The position numbers were made by a program, and so were the translations under genes. A DNA stretch of 17,575 bases, taken from Lutispora sp. Lineage in GTDB: Bacteria; Bacillota; Clostridia; Lutisporales; Lutisporaceae. This document shows, piece after piece, positions 8,004 through 15,797 of the stretch; within the stretch, counting starts at the first letter, position 1; each line of letters begins with the position of its first letter. The stretch lies in contig JAUQXG010000308.1 in assembly GCA_030834765.1 (NCBI GenBank), positions 1 through 17,575 on the forward strand, written 5' to 3'. A model generated the notes under the pieces. It was given only the letters and a program-made list of their open reading frames with translations. It searched no databases and was not told the origin of the DNA.

Positions 8004-8924
8004 ATGGATATTGAAAGCATTAAAGTAAGTATAATTATTCCAACATATAAGCGAAGTGATTTTCTAACACGTGCTATAAATTCTGTGTTGAGCCAGACAC
8101 ATAATAATATTGAAGTGGTAATAGTTGATGATAATAATCCAGGCTCTGAATACGCTATCAGAACTAAAAGAGTACTAAAGAATTATGATAATGATAAAAG
8201 AGTTATCTATCATAAGAATCAGAAGAATTTGGGGTGTGCTCTTGCGAGAAATGAAGGAATAAAGCTATCAACGGGAAAGTATATAACATTTCTTGATGAT
8301 GATGATATCTACTTACCAGAAAAAGTAGAGAAACAATTGAGTTATATGATAAGGAACCAATTAGATATGAGTTTTACTGCGCTTAGCCTGTACAATGAAG
8401 ACAACCGGTTAATTGATTATAGATCATTCACAGACATAGAAGATTTTAGTCGTGACAGTCTAAAGAAATATCATATTATGAGACATTTAACAGGAACAGA
8501 TACTTTTATGTATAAAAGAAATTTTATTCTTAGCATAGGCGCATTTGGTCATAGGGATATGGGGGATGAGTTTTATCTTATGTATAGAACAATTTGTAAT
8601 AATGCGAAGATAGGATATATTGATGGCAGTTACGTTACTGCCTATGTTCATAAAAGTGAGGGTGTATCAAAGGGAAGCTCTAAAGTTGTAGGAGAAAATG
8701 AACTTTATAGGTTCAAAAAGGAGCATTTTCAATTGTTTTCCTTGCGTGAACGTATGTTTATTAGGTTTAGACATTATGCTGTTTTAGCTGTTACTTACAA
8801 GCGAGCGAGAAGTTTTTTATTTACAGCAATATATGTGCTTCTAGCCTTTCTCACATCACCATTTGATTTTTTTATAGAACCAGTAAAATTAGTTAGCAAG
8901 ATTATAGGTAGTAAAAAACTTTAG
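8004..8924 (+). CDS. Family 2 glycosyltransferase (GT-A fold)
   Basis: This is a cytoplasmic, membrane-associated enzyme that adds one sugar to the lipid-linked glycan. The start is ATG 8004 (MDIESIKVSIIIPTYKR) because GAGGGA at 7991-7996 is 7 nt upstream; the GTG at 7989 overlaps this site. The 306-residue protein has the GT2 core: SIIIPTYKR (9-17), SQTHNNIEVVIVDD (30-43), ARNEGI (81-86) and the metal-binding cluster FLDDDD (96-101). The C-terminal 35 or so residues contain a hydrophobic stretch, YVLLAFLTSPFDFFIEP, that may attach it to the membrane. The gene starts 20 nt after the initiating transferase, so the two probably share one transcript. The donor and acceptor sugars cannot be read from the sequence. 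Confidence 0.92.
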   Translation: MDIESIKVSIIIPTYKRSDFLTRAINSVLSQTHNNIEVVIVDDNNPGSEYAIRTKRVLKNYDNDKRVIYHKNQKNLGCALARNEGIKLSTGKYITFLDDDDIYLPEKVEKQLSYMIRNQLDMSFTALSLYNEDNRLIDYRSFTDIEDFSRDSLKKYHIMRHLTGTDTFMYKRNFILSIGAFGHRDMGDEFYLMYRTICNNAKIGYIDGSYVTAYVHKSEGVSKGSSKVVGENELYRFKKEHFQLFSLRERMFIRFRHYAVLAVTYKRARSFLFTAIYVLLAFLTSPFDFFIEPVKLVSKIIGSKKL

Positions 8925-8983
8925 AATCAAATTCTTGGTATCTATTAGTTATAGCATATAAAATGCAATTCCTAATACTAGTT

Positions 8984-8992
8984 TGGTATAAT
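8984..8992 (+). promoter_or_regulatory. Extended -10 promoter candidate
   Basis: TGGTATAAT is a perfect TATAAT (8987-8992) with the TGn extension. The expected -35 position (about 8964-8969) has only weak similarity, which an extended -10 element can tolerate. It lies in the 292-nt gene-free spacer and could drive the genes from 9217 on, with an initiation point near 9000. Confidence 0.4.
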
Positions 8993-9000
8993 TCTATTTA

Positions 9001-9183
9001 ATGTCAACATATCAAGTTACAAAACTGATGGTGCAAACTGAAAAAGCAAAAGCACCAAGGCATTTAAATATAGGCGATGTAATGGTTGACTATTCAGATT
9101 ACGCGAGGTTTTCAGGGTAAAGAGCTAGTGAACAGATTGATAAAAATGTCAATCTTGAATACTTCGAAATTAAAACAAATTAG
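9001..9183 (+). pseudogene. Short broken reading frame of unknown origin
   Basis: The frame from ATG 9001 stays open up to a TAA at 9118-9120, then continues in the same frame for 20 more codons to a TAG at 9181. This looks like one protein segment of about 60 codons with a single nonsense change. It includes APRHLNIGDVMVDYSDYARF before the stop and NVNLEYFEIKTN after it. No Shine-Dalgarno site precedes the ATG, and the ATG lies very close to the predicted transcription start. I do not recognise the protein. It may be the tail of a lost gene or chance; the protein-like composition on both sides of the stop favours a remnant. Confidence 0.35.
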
Positions 9184-9216
9184 ATATGAATTCGGCTAAA
9201 TAGAGGGAGGATTTTA

Positions 9217-10386
9217 ATGAGATTATTATATGTTTTAAAAAGATTATATGGGAAAATGAGATTTTTTCTTAACTCTGACTTCAATATGCCTATAGAATAT
9301 CAAAAAAAAATATTGAATACCTTTTCTGAACCAAAAGGTGATATAGAGCGTTCTTTTTATCAATATAAAGCTACAATGAGGACTTATGGTAGGTTATTTC
9401 AGTTCTTGCTCAACCTTGCTTCTTTTTTTCTGATTCCTTATTACATTTTAATTCTAAAGGGAAACTATAAGAGGTTATTAAGTAGTGAGGTTAAAGAATG
9501 TGATGCGGTGTTTTTAACAGATGGGATTATTATAGAAACTATTCCTGACAGTCTACGGGAGGAATTCTCCAATATTATAATGGAAAACTTCACTGACAAT
9601 ATGTGCTTGTCTAATAATGATATCAGTTTTTTGCAGCAGATTTTTAAACGATATCCGATATCTTTTCATTTTCAATTAAAGTGTATAATGAAAATAGGCA
9701 TGTATTCTGCACAATTATTACTGCACACTCCACAGGCCATTATTTCCTATACAGAGGGTGCGTTTACTTCTTCAGTTGCAACTGAATATTGTGAGAGTCA
9801 TGAGATAGAACATATTAATATTATGCATGGAGAAATGTATTTTGTAGTTCATACATCCTTTTTTAGATTTTCAAGATATTATGTTTGGGATCAGTATTAT
9901 GTTGATTTATTTAAAAGCTTACATGCGCCTGTTTCTCAATTTATTATAGAATTGCCAGAAACTCTAAAAAGAAATTTGTTCAAAAAAGAAAATTATAAGT
10001 ATTACATAACATATTATTTAGCTAATGAGAAGGAACATGCATTGCTACTTATTAAGGAGTGTTTTGATAAGCTAAAAGTACGGGGTAAGAATTGTGCTGT
10101 TAGGATACATCCTCGATGGAGCAATGAGGATGTGGTTAAGAAAATATTCTATGGATATGACATTGAGGAAGCAAAGTTGATAACAATGAAGGAATCTCTA
10201 GAGGATACAAAATATGTAGCATCTCTGAGGTCTACTGCGTTATTTGAAGGATATTGTAATGGTAAAGAGATCATATTAGATGATTATTCGAATAGAGGTG
10301 TATTTGAAAAGCTTGTAGAGCTTAATTATATTATGCTAAGTAAACCACACAAATTATTATCTCAAGTGATAGAGGAGAATAGATGA
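9217..10386 (+). CDS. Putative GT-B glycosyltransferase with sialyltransferase-like motifs
   Basis: The 389-residue protein starts at ATG 9217 behind a strong GGGAGG (9205-9210). I cannot place it in a named family with certainty. Bacterial sialyltransferases (GT38, GT52, GT80) share three short motifs: D/E-D/E-G, HP and a serine motif. Here I see SYTEGAFTSS (Glu180-Gly181; an earlier TDG is at 101-103), then NIMHGEMY (202-208), then VRIHPRW (His298-Pro299), then SLRSTALFEG (337-345, Ser339-Thr340). Order and spacing resemble that layout. A hydrophobic stretch at about 62-80 may dip into the membrane. The context (neuB, neuC and a CMP-sialate synthetase downstream, with no other obvious sialyltransferase) makes it the best candidate for adding the nonulosonic acid. 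Alternatives are a CDP-glycerol-transferase-like or other GT-B capsule enzyme. The acyltransferase gene follows after 3 nt. Confidence 0.5.
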   Translation: MRLLYVLKRLYGKMRFFLNSDFNMPIEYQKKILNTFSEPKGDIERSFYQYKATMRTYGRLFQFLLNLASFFLIPYYILILKGNYKRLLSSEVKECDAVFLTDGIIIETIPDSLREEFSNIIMENFTDNMCLSNNDISFLQQIFKRYPISFHFQLKCIMKIGMYSAQLLLHTPQAIISYTEGAFTSSVATEYCESHEIEHINIMHGEMYFVVHTSFFRFSRYYVWDQYYVDLFKSLHAPVSQFIIELPETLKRNLFKKENYKYYITYYLANEKEHALLLIKECFDKLKVRGKNCAVRIHPRWSNEDVVKKIFYGYDIEEAKLITMKESLEDTKYVASLRSTALFEGYCNGKEIILDDYSNRGVFEKLVELNYIMLSKPHKLLSQVIEENR

Positions 10387-10389
10387 AAT

Positions 10390-10884
10390 ATGAAAAGACT
10401 AATAAAAAGAATTTTGTCAAAAACTTTAATTTTTTTAGCAAAAAGAAAACTTGGTGCATATGGCGAGGGACTAGTAGTAAATTTTCCTTGTAAGTTTACA
10501 AAAAATACATTTATTGGATGTTATTGCAATTTTAATGGAATAGAAATTAGTGGTGAGGGAAAAGTCAATATAGGTAATTATTTTCATTCAGGAAAGGACA
10601 TTTTGCTTATGACCCAAAATCACAATTATGAAGGTTTTGCCATTCCTTATGACAATACATATATATATAAGGATATAACGATTGAGGATTGTGTTTGGAT
10701 TGGAACAAGAGTTATTATTATGGGTGGAGTTACTTTAGGCGAAGGCTGCATAATTCAAGCCGGTAGTGTCGTGGTAAATGATGTACCAAAGTATGCAATA
10801 GTTGGTGGGGCTCCAGCTAAGATTTTTAAATCCCGAGATATTGAACATTTCGAGCAAAACAAAATATTAGGCAGATTTAATTAA
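10390..10884 (+). CDS. Left-handed beta-helix (hexapeptide-repeat) acyltransferase, WbbJ/Maa-like
   Basis: The enzyme probably transfers an acetyl group from acetyl-CoA to a hydroxyl of a sugar in the glycan. The 164 residues show hexapeptide-type repeats from about 48 to 145, such as [20 protein letters not shown] and [14 protein letters not shown] loop with NHNY carries the likely catalytic His78, and the family ending is [13 protein letters not shown] (135-147). The length fits the maltose-acetyltransferase-like group. The start ATG 10390 is 3 nt after the previous stop and about 11 nt after AGAGGAGA (10371-10378), so translation is likely coupled. Its neighbour suggests O-acetylation of the nonulosonic acid or of the adjoining sugar; it lacks the extra N-terminal domain of PglD/NeuD-type enzymes. 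The target is inferred only. Confidence 0.85.
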   Translation: MKRLIKRILSKTLIFLAKRKLGAYGEGLVVNFPCKFTKNTFIGCYCNFNGIEISGEGKVNIGNYFHSGKDILLMTQNHNYEGFAIPYDNTYIYKDITIEDCVWIGTRVIIMGGVTLGEGCIIQAGSVVVNDVPKYAIVGGAPAKIFKSRDIEHFEQNKILGRFN

Positions 10885-10903
10885 ACTTTGAAAGGTGCGA
10901 GAT

Positions 10904-12049
10904 ATGAAAAAAAGCATAAATGGTGATAAATATAGCTATACAGATTCGAAAACAAAGCAGCCTGTTATGCCTACAATGCTGATAATATGTTTCCTTGCTG
11001 TATATTTTTTGAATACTTTAAATATGTATAATATACATATAGGCCAGTTTATTCTTTTGATTTTAGGGTTTATTGGTTTTGTATATACATTGATAAGTAC
11101 AAAAAAAAGAGAAAATCTACTCTACTTACTTTTTTTTCTTATGTATACGATATTTGGATTATTATCATACATAGTGATAGGAAATGCGAATATTTCAGAG
11201 TATTTATGGCCAATTGCATTTGGGGGCATGGCAATTATTTTGTTGAATTTTAAGTTGCATTATAAATCTATAGCAATACTATACTACTGTGTTTGTTGCT
11301 TTTATGTGGTTGCTATAATGGAAAACAAGATGGCTGAAAATTTGACAGGCACCGTGAGTAGAAATAATATTTCTGTAACTATGCTAATATTTTTTTCGTT
11401 GTTATGTATCACTAGTTTTGTCACAGATAAGCAAATACATCGGATATCGGCTGTTTTAGGTTTAGTAATTACAGTGTGGGCTTTAGGTCGTAGTGGAATT
11501 ATAACATTTGGTATTATTTGCATTGGGTTTTTTATTTTCGAATTTAAGGGTAAAGGCGTACATATTTCTAATCCTATCAAGATATTTTCTTTGATTGGTA
11601 TTATATATGGAATAGGCAGATTTAATTATAATACTATAATTGTGCCAGCTATTAATAACTTTCAAGCTTACGGGATGAAGAGTCCTAGGTTATTGATATG
11701 GGAAACTTATTTAAGGAATGTATTTTCATCTGTTATCCATTTTGTTTTTGGAGCACCGTTAAATCAAGATTGGATACTCATTGCGATGGACTATAATCTC
11801 CATAATTCTTTTTTGCATTTACATTCTCGATATGGGATATTCATAACTATGTTGTATATCGTAGTCTTGTTGGTAAAGTTGCATGCATTTATTAAAAGAA
11901 AAAATATAATATATGTTTTGCTACTGATTGCAATAATATTTAGAATCAGTTTTGATCTGAGTGCCTTTAATGGTGGATTAGACATCATTATCTATTATTT
12001 TATGTTTGAGGGATTATACAATAAAAAATCTAAAGAAAAGAACTTATAA
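10904..12049 (+). CDS. Wzy-like O-antigen/capsule polymerase, multi-pass membrane protein
   Basis: The protein is built almost entirely of hydrophobic helices (about ten). It has a weakly conserved extracellular loop with PRLLIWETYLRN, followed by YNLHNSFLHLHSRYGI. This arrangement is typical of the O-antigen ligase/Wzy superfamily, in which loop arginine and histidine residues act on undecaprenyl-linked repeats. Another typical signature is WALGRSGI. I place the start at ATG 10904 with AAAGGTG at 10891-10897; the GTG at 10895 lies inside that site. The length of 381 residues is normal for Wzy. It has neither the large extra loop nor the TPR tail of the other superfamily member at 1273, so the two probably do different jobs: polymerisation here, transfer to the final acceptor there. 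This division is inference. Confidence 0.78.
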   Translation: MKKSINGDKYSYTDSKTKQPVMPTMLIICFLAVYFLNTLNMYNIHIGQFILLILGFIGFVYTLISTKKRENLLYLLFFLMYTIFGLLSYIVIGNANISEYLWPIAFGGMAIILLNFKLHYKSIAILYYCVCCFYVVAIMENKMAENLTGTVSRNNISVTMLIFFSLLCITSFVTDKQIHRISAVLGLVITVWALGRSGIITFGIICIGFFIFEFKGKGVHISNPIKIFSLIGIIYGIGRFNYNTIIVPAINNFQAYGMKSPRLLIWETYLRNVFSSVIHFVFGAPLNQDWILIAMDYNLHNSFLHLHSRYGIFITMLYIVVLLVKLHAFIKRKNIIYVLLLIAIIFRISFDLSAFNGGLDIIIYYFMFEGLYNKKSKEKNL

Positions 12050-12072
12050 ACAATCAAAATATTAATATTTAG

Positions 12073-12183
12073 TTTGAAGATTATACAATACCAGATGCCC
12101 AATTAGAACAAATAAAAAAATACGCGTTTTCTTTTATGATTTTTACTAGAATTCTGTATTGTAAATGTATTTATAAAAAATAA
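12073..12183 (+). pseudogene. Possible C-terminal gene remnant upstream of neuB
   Basis: After a TAG at 12070 one forward frame is open for 36 codons to a TAA at 12181. The first half reads like protein (FEDYTIPDAQLEQIKKYAF), with charged and helix-like composition. The second half is less convincing. There is no start codon or ribosome site at its beginning. It could be the end of a lost glycosyltransferase or similar gene. I do not recognise the family, and chance cannot be excluded in DNA this rich in A and T. Confidence 0.3.
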
Positions 12184-12232
12184 TGGATTTATGTAGAAAA
12201 ATATTAAATATAACTACGAGAGGAGAATAAAA

Positions 12233-13276
12233 ATGGAAGCCTATATTGAAATAAGCGGTAGAAAAATAGGTGAAGAGTATAGTCCACTTGTTATAGCAGA
12301 AATAGGAATTAATCACGAAGGATGTTTGACAACTGCTTTTGAAATGGTCGATGCTGCACATAAGGCTGGAGCCGAAATTATCAAGCACCAAACACATGTA
12401 GTAGAAGATGAGATGAGTAAGGAAGCAAAAAAAGTAATACCTGGAAATACAGATGTTTCAATATATGATATAATGGCCCGATGTGCCTTATCAGAAGAAG
12501 ATGAGATTAAGCTTAAAGAGTATGTTGAATCTAAAGGGATGATCTTTTTAAGCACTCCATTTTCTAGAGCTGCTGCAGATAGATTAGAGCGCATGGGAGT
12601 CCTAGCATATAAAATTGGCTCGGGTGAAATGAATAATTATCCACTGCTTGATCACATTGCTTCATTTGGGAAACCAATGATTGTTTCTACGGGAATGAAT
12701 AATATTGAAAGCGTAAAAAAAGCGGTAGAAGTCCTGAAAAATCGAAGAGTTGAATATGCATTGCTGCATACTACAAATCTTTATCCTACTCCTCCGAGAC
12801 TGGTTAGATTAGGTGCGATGCAAGAATTGCAGCGAGAGTTTCCCAAAGCTATTATTGGTTTGTCAGACCATACAATGAACAATAATGCTTGTTTAGCAGC
12901 AGTTGCTCTAGGAGCATCTATACTAGAAAGACATTTTACTGATAGAAAAGATCGTAAAGGGCCAGACATTATTTGTTCAATGACCCCAGAAGAATTAAGT
13001 GACTTGATTAAAAGTTCTGAAGAAATAAGAAGTATGCGTGGGGGGAAAAAAGAAGCTGCACAAGAAGAACAGGTTACAATAGATTTTGCCTTTTCGACAG
13101 TGGTGACAATAAAGCCAATCCAAGAGGGAGAACTTTTCGAACAAGGAAATATTTGGGTTAAAAGGCCCGGGACTGGAGAAATAAGAGCAGAGCATTATCA
13201 AGATGTTTTGGCTAAGCGTGCCAAAAGAAATATAGAAAAAGATGAGCACTTGAAGTGGAGTGATGTTGGTGAATAA
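12233..13276 (+). CDS. neuB: N-acetylneuraminate synthase (sialic acid synthase)
   Basis: The enzyme condenses N-acetylmannosamine with phosphoenolpyruvate to N-acetylneuraminic acid in the cytoplasm. The 347 residues contain an N-terminal TIM barrel and a C-terminal SAF (antifreeze-like) domain from about 285. Visible sites are AEIGINHEG (22-30, Glu23), [13 protein letters not shown] (50-62, Lys51), STPF, IGSGE (128-132), [13 protein letters not shown], the metal-ligand histidines in SDHT (His213) and ERHFTD (His234), and VKRPGTG (309-315), whose Arg311 belongs to the SAF domain lid. From memory, the 'KHQTH-VEDEMSK' stretch matches the Neu5Ac-type NeuB1 of Campylobacter jejuni better than the legionaminic (LegI) or pseudaminic (PseI) synthases. 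ATG 12233 has AGGAGA at 12221-12226. Its last 8 nt overlap the neuC start. Confidence 0.92.
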   Translation: MEAYIEISGRKIGEEYSPLVIAEIGINHEGCLTTAFEMVDAAHKAGAEIIKHQTHVVEDEMSKEAKKVIPGNTDVSIYDIMARCALSEEDEIKLKEYVESKGMIFLSTPFSRAAADRLERMGVLAYKIGSGEMNNYPLLDHIASFGKPMIVSTGMNNIESVKKAVEVLKNRRVEYALLHTTNLYPTPPRLVRLGAMQELQREFPKAIIGLSDHTMNNNACLAAVALGASILERHFTDRKDRKGPDIICSMTPEELSDLIKSSEEIRSMRGGKKEAAQEEQVTIDFAFSTVVTIKPIQEGELFEQGNIWVKRPGTGEIRAEHYQDVLAKRAKRNIEKDEHLKWSDVGE

Positions 13277-14408
13277 GCGGAAAATTTTATTCTTAACGGG
13301 GACGAGGGCAGATTATGGCAAAATGAAGTCATTGATGTGTTCAATTGAAAATCATGAACAATTCGAATGCCACATCTTTGTGACAGGGATGCATACCTTA
13401 AGAGAGTTTGGTGATACAAAGTCTGAAATAGTTAAAGACGGATTTAAAAATATTCATACTTACATGAATCAAATTATTGAAGAACCAATGGATTTAATTT
13501 TAGCTAATACAATCAATGGATTCAGCCGCTATATAAGGGAAATAAAACCTGACATGATTATTCTCCATGGAGATAGAGTTGAAGCTTTAGCTGGTGCTAT
13601 TGTTGGTGCTTTAAATAATATTTTAGTTGCTCACATTGAGGGTGGTGAGGTTTCTGGGACAATAGATGAATCCATTCGTCATTCAGTTTCAAAACTAGCA
13701 CATATTCATTTTGTCTCTAATGACGAAGCAAAGCATAGGCTAATACAGTTAGGTGAAGATACAGGCTCTATATTTTTAATAGGTTCTCCTGATATAGACA
13801 TACTTATGCAAAAGCCGAGTATAGACTTTGATCAAATTAAAAAACGCTATGAAATAGATTTTGAGGATTACGCAGTTTTAACCTATCATCCAGTAACAAC
13901 TGAAGTAGATCATTTAAAATACAAAATAAGTCAGGTAGTAAACGCAATATTTGATAGTAGTGATAACTTTATAGTAATTTACCCTAATAATGATCATGGC
14001 TATCATATGGTACTTGATGAGTACAAAAGATTTAATAATAATAAAAAAGTAAAATGTTTTCCTTCAATTAGATTTGAATATTATATTGAGATTTTAAGAA
14101 ATGCAAAGTACTTAATAGGAAATTCTAGTGCTGGTATTCATGAAGCGCCAGTTTTAGGTATACCGAGCGTAAATATAGGCACTCGTCAAGAGAATAGATT
14201 TACTTATGAATCAATTGTTAACTGCAATGATGATACAAAAGATATCTTAAAAGCTATTAAAAGAGTCAAGGACATGAATTCAATAATTAGGACCAATCAT
14301 TTTGGAAACGGAAAGAGTCAAGAAAATTTTCTTAAGGCTATGTTAGGGCATAATATTTGGAAAATTGAAAAACAAAAAAGGTTTATTGACCTTAACTCAA
14401 TTACTTAA
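13269..14408 (+). CDS. neuC: UDP-N-acetylglucosamine 2-epimerase, hydrolysing
   Basis: The enzyme turns UDP-GlcNAc into UDP and free N-acetylmannosamine, the substrate of NeuB. The 379-residue GT-B-like protein starts [17 protein letters not shown] and shows HGDRVEALA (100-108), [18 protein letters not shown] (121-138), IGSPD (171-175), YHPVTTE and [10 protein letters not shown] with [11 protein letters not shown] near the C-terminus, all typical of the family. Four start codons lie close together (GTG 13260, ATG 13263, TTG 13266, GTG 13269). I prefer GTG 13269: GGAG at 13257-13260 is 8 nt before it, and it gives the normal N-terminus. The start then overlaps the neuB end by 8 nt, so translation is probably coupled. 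A LegG role (on a UDP-2,4-diacetamido sugar) is less likely without an aminotransferase nearby. Confidence 0.92.
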   Translation: MNKRKILFLTGTRADYGKMKSLMCSIENHEQFECHIFVTGMHTLREFGDTKSEIVKDGFKNIHTYMNQIIEEPMDLILANTINGFSRYIREIKPDMIILHGDRVEALAGAIVGALNNILVAHIEGGEVSGTIDESIRHSVSKLAHIHFVSNDEAKHRLIQLGEDTGSIFLIGSPDIDILMQKPSIDFDQIKKRYEIDFEDYAVLTYHPVTTEVDHLKYKISQVVNAIFDSSDNFIVIYPNNDHGYHMVLDEYKRFNNNKKVKCFPSIRFEYYIEILRNAKYLIGNSSAGIHEAPVLGIPSVNIGTRQENRFTYESIVNCNDDTKDILKAIKRVKDMNSIIRTNHFGNGKSQENFLKAMLGHNIWKIEKQKRFIDLNSIT

Positions 14409-14618
14409 CTACTAAATGAGACAGCAGTTCAAAAGATATCTTAATTAACATAACAAATGGTGATACAAGACATTTATATTTAACAGATTTTTTGATTACA
14501 TGTTTCAATTAAATAGTTTCTAGAACAATATTAAAATCCGATATTTAGAAAATTATATCAAAATAAATAGGCTGTTGTCTGATGATTAATAAGATTATCG
14601 TGCAAAGGGGGGAATTAT
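14409..14618. other. 210-nt spacer between neuC and the pyruvyl transferase gene
   Basis: I see no intact gene here. One forward frame is open for 30 codons (14420-14509, including LINITNGDTRHLYLTDF) but has no start signal, and it may be a remnant or chance. There is no convincing terminator after neuC and no clear promoter, although the region is rich in A and T. It ends in the strong ribosome site before 14619. Confidence 0.4.
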
Positions 14619-14622
14619 GTGA
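14604..14622 (+). promoter_or_regulatory. G-rich ribosome binding site followed by an ATGTGA start/stop overlap
   Basis: AAAGGGGGGAA (14604-14614) precedes GTG 14619 by about 6 nt. Two bases earlier, out of frame, is ATG 14617, immediately followed by TGA (14620-14622). A ribosome choosing the ATG would stop at once, so the real gene must use the GTG. Confidence 0.65.
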
Positions 14623-15797
14623 AGAAAAAATTAAAAGTACTACATATAGCAAGTTTTATAGGAAATGTAGGCGATAATGCCAATCATAAAGGAGCTAGCA
14701 GATTAAGAGACTGGTATATAGACTTTGAATTTGAAATCACTAAAAAGGAAATTCGAGAATTTTATTGGAGGGAATGGATTTTTAATTCAGATGAATTTAT
14801 TCAAGAGGCTAATCAGTATGATTTACTAATGATTGGAGGGGGCAATTATTTTGAATTATGGGTAAAAGATTCTGCTACAGGTACCTCTATTGACCTTAGC
14901 ATAGAAACCTTAAAAAAAATTGAAACACCTATTATATTTTATTCTCTGGGCTGTGACTTGGGACAAGGTGTTCCGCCCGAAAATATAGACAAGTTTAAGA
15001 GTTTTCTGGACTATACAACTAATGATAGTCATTATTTTATTAGTGTGAGAAATGATGGTGCATTATTAAATATAAAGTCTTTATATGGTCAGAGGTATGA
15101 TCAAAAGATATCAGAGATTCCGGATGGAGGCTTCTTTACATCTACAGAGAATGTAGAACATTTTGAAATTGAAAAAGGCAAGAAAAATATTGTGATTAAT
15201 ATAGCTGGTGATATGCCGGAAGTTAGATTTCCTAATAGCTTAGATAAGATTTCGTATGATACTTTTAAAACGAATTTTGCTAAAATGATTGAGGAATTGA
15301 GTGAAGAATACAAGGATAATCTAAATGTTATTTTTATACCACATATATTTAGAGACCTTAAGACCATCTATGATGTAATGGATGAAATGAATGATAAAAT
15401 TAGGAGAAATTGCATCAAAGTAGCACCATATTTAATTGGTGATAGAGGGCACGATTATATATTTTCTTTATATAGTCAGTCTGATTTAGTACTTGGAATG
15501 AGATTTCACTCAAATGTTTGTGGCTATGCATTAAAGAAAAATGTGATTGGATTATTAAATTATATACAGATAGAGAATTTATACAAAGATATTGGCTCAA
15601 ATGAATTCATTGAAGTCAATAAAAAGGATTTTCATAATGAACTAAAAGCTAAGGTAATAGATCACCTTTCTAATGAGGAAAAATATTCCAGATTATCTGA
15701 AGAAGTTATTAAGGAATTACAAAACAGAGCTAAAAATGAATATGAAAAGTTAAATAAATGGTTGCAAGAAAATTTCGGAGGAGATAAGAATGAGTAA
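14619..15797 (+). CDS. Polysaccharide pyruvyl transferase family protein
   Basis: The family transfers a pyruvyl group from phosphoenolpyruvate to a sugar as a ketal, adding negative charge. It includes CsaB, which modifies the cell-wall polymer bound by SLH repeats. The 392 residues show NVGDNANHKGASRL (16-29) and the glycine-rich MIGGGNYFE (71-79). Further on come YSLGCDLGQG (108-117), SVRNDGAL (142-149), the IFIPHI strand (238-243), and GMRFHSNVCGYAL (293-305), the family's usual 'xxRxH' signature. Translation starts at GTG 14619 (see the ribosome-site entry). It ends within the next gene by an 8-nt overlap (ATGAGTAA), so the pyruvyl transferase and the amidotransferase are made together. 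Its target is not known. It could be the nonulosonic-acid glycan made by this locus, or the wall polymer. Confidence 0.85.
   Translation: MKKKLKVLHIASFIGNVGDNANHKGASRLRDWYIDFEFEITKKEIREFYWREWIFNSDEFIQEANQYDLLMIGGGNYFELWVKDSATGTSIDLSIETLKKIETPIIFYSLGCDLGQGVPPENIDKFKSFLDYTTNDSHYFISVRNDGALLNIKSLYGQRYDQKISEIPDGGFFTSTENVEHFEIEKGKKNIVINIAGDMPEVRFPNSLDKISYDTFKTNFAKMIEELSEEYKDNLNVIFIPHIFRDLKTIYDVMDEMNDKIRRNCIKVAPYLIGDRGHDYIFSLYSQSDLVLGMRFHSNVCGYALKKNVIGLLNYIQIENLYKDIGSNEFIEVNKKDFHNELKAKVIDHLSNEEKYSRLSEEVIKELQNRAKNEYEKLNKWLQENFGGDKNE

Noticed and set aside
8922..8938. Terminator hairpin after the family 2 glycosyltransferase (AGAAT/ATTCT)
   Set aside because: A five-pair, AT-only stem with no U-tract is too weak.
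13260..13268. GTG 13260 or ATG 13263 as neuC start
   Set aside because: Both overlap or nearly touch GGAG at 13257-13260; GTG 13269 has normal spacing and the normal NeuC N-terminus.
12233..14408. Legionaminic or pseudaminic acid synthesis (LegI/LegG or PseI/PseG)
   Set aside because: The NeuB and NeuC signatures look like the Neu5Ac kind, and no aminotransferase or acetyltransferase of those pathways is near. Kept open as an alternative because of the amidotransferase.
14420..14512. Small gene between neuC and the pyruvyl transferase gene
   Set aside because: A 30-codon open frame without a start codon or ribosome site; chance is plausible in DNA with this composition.
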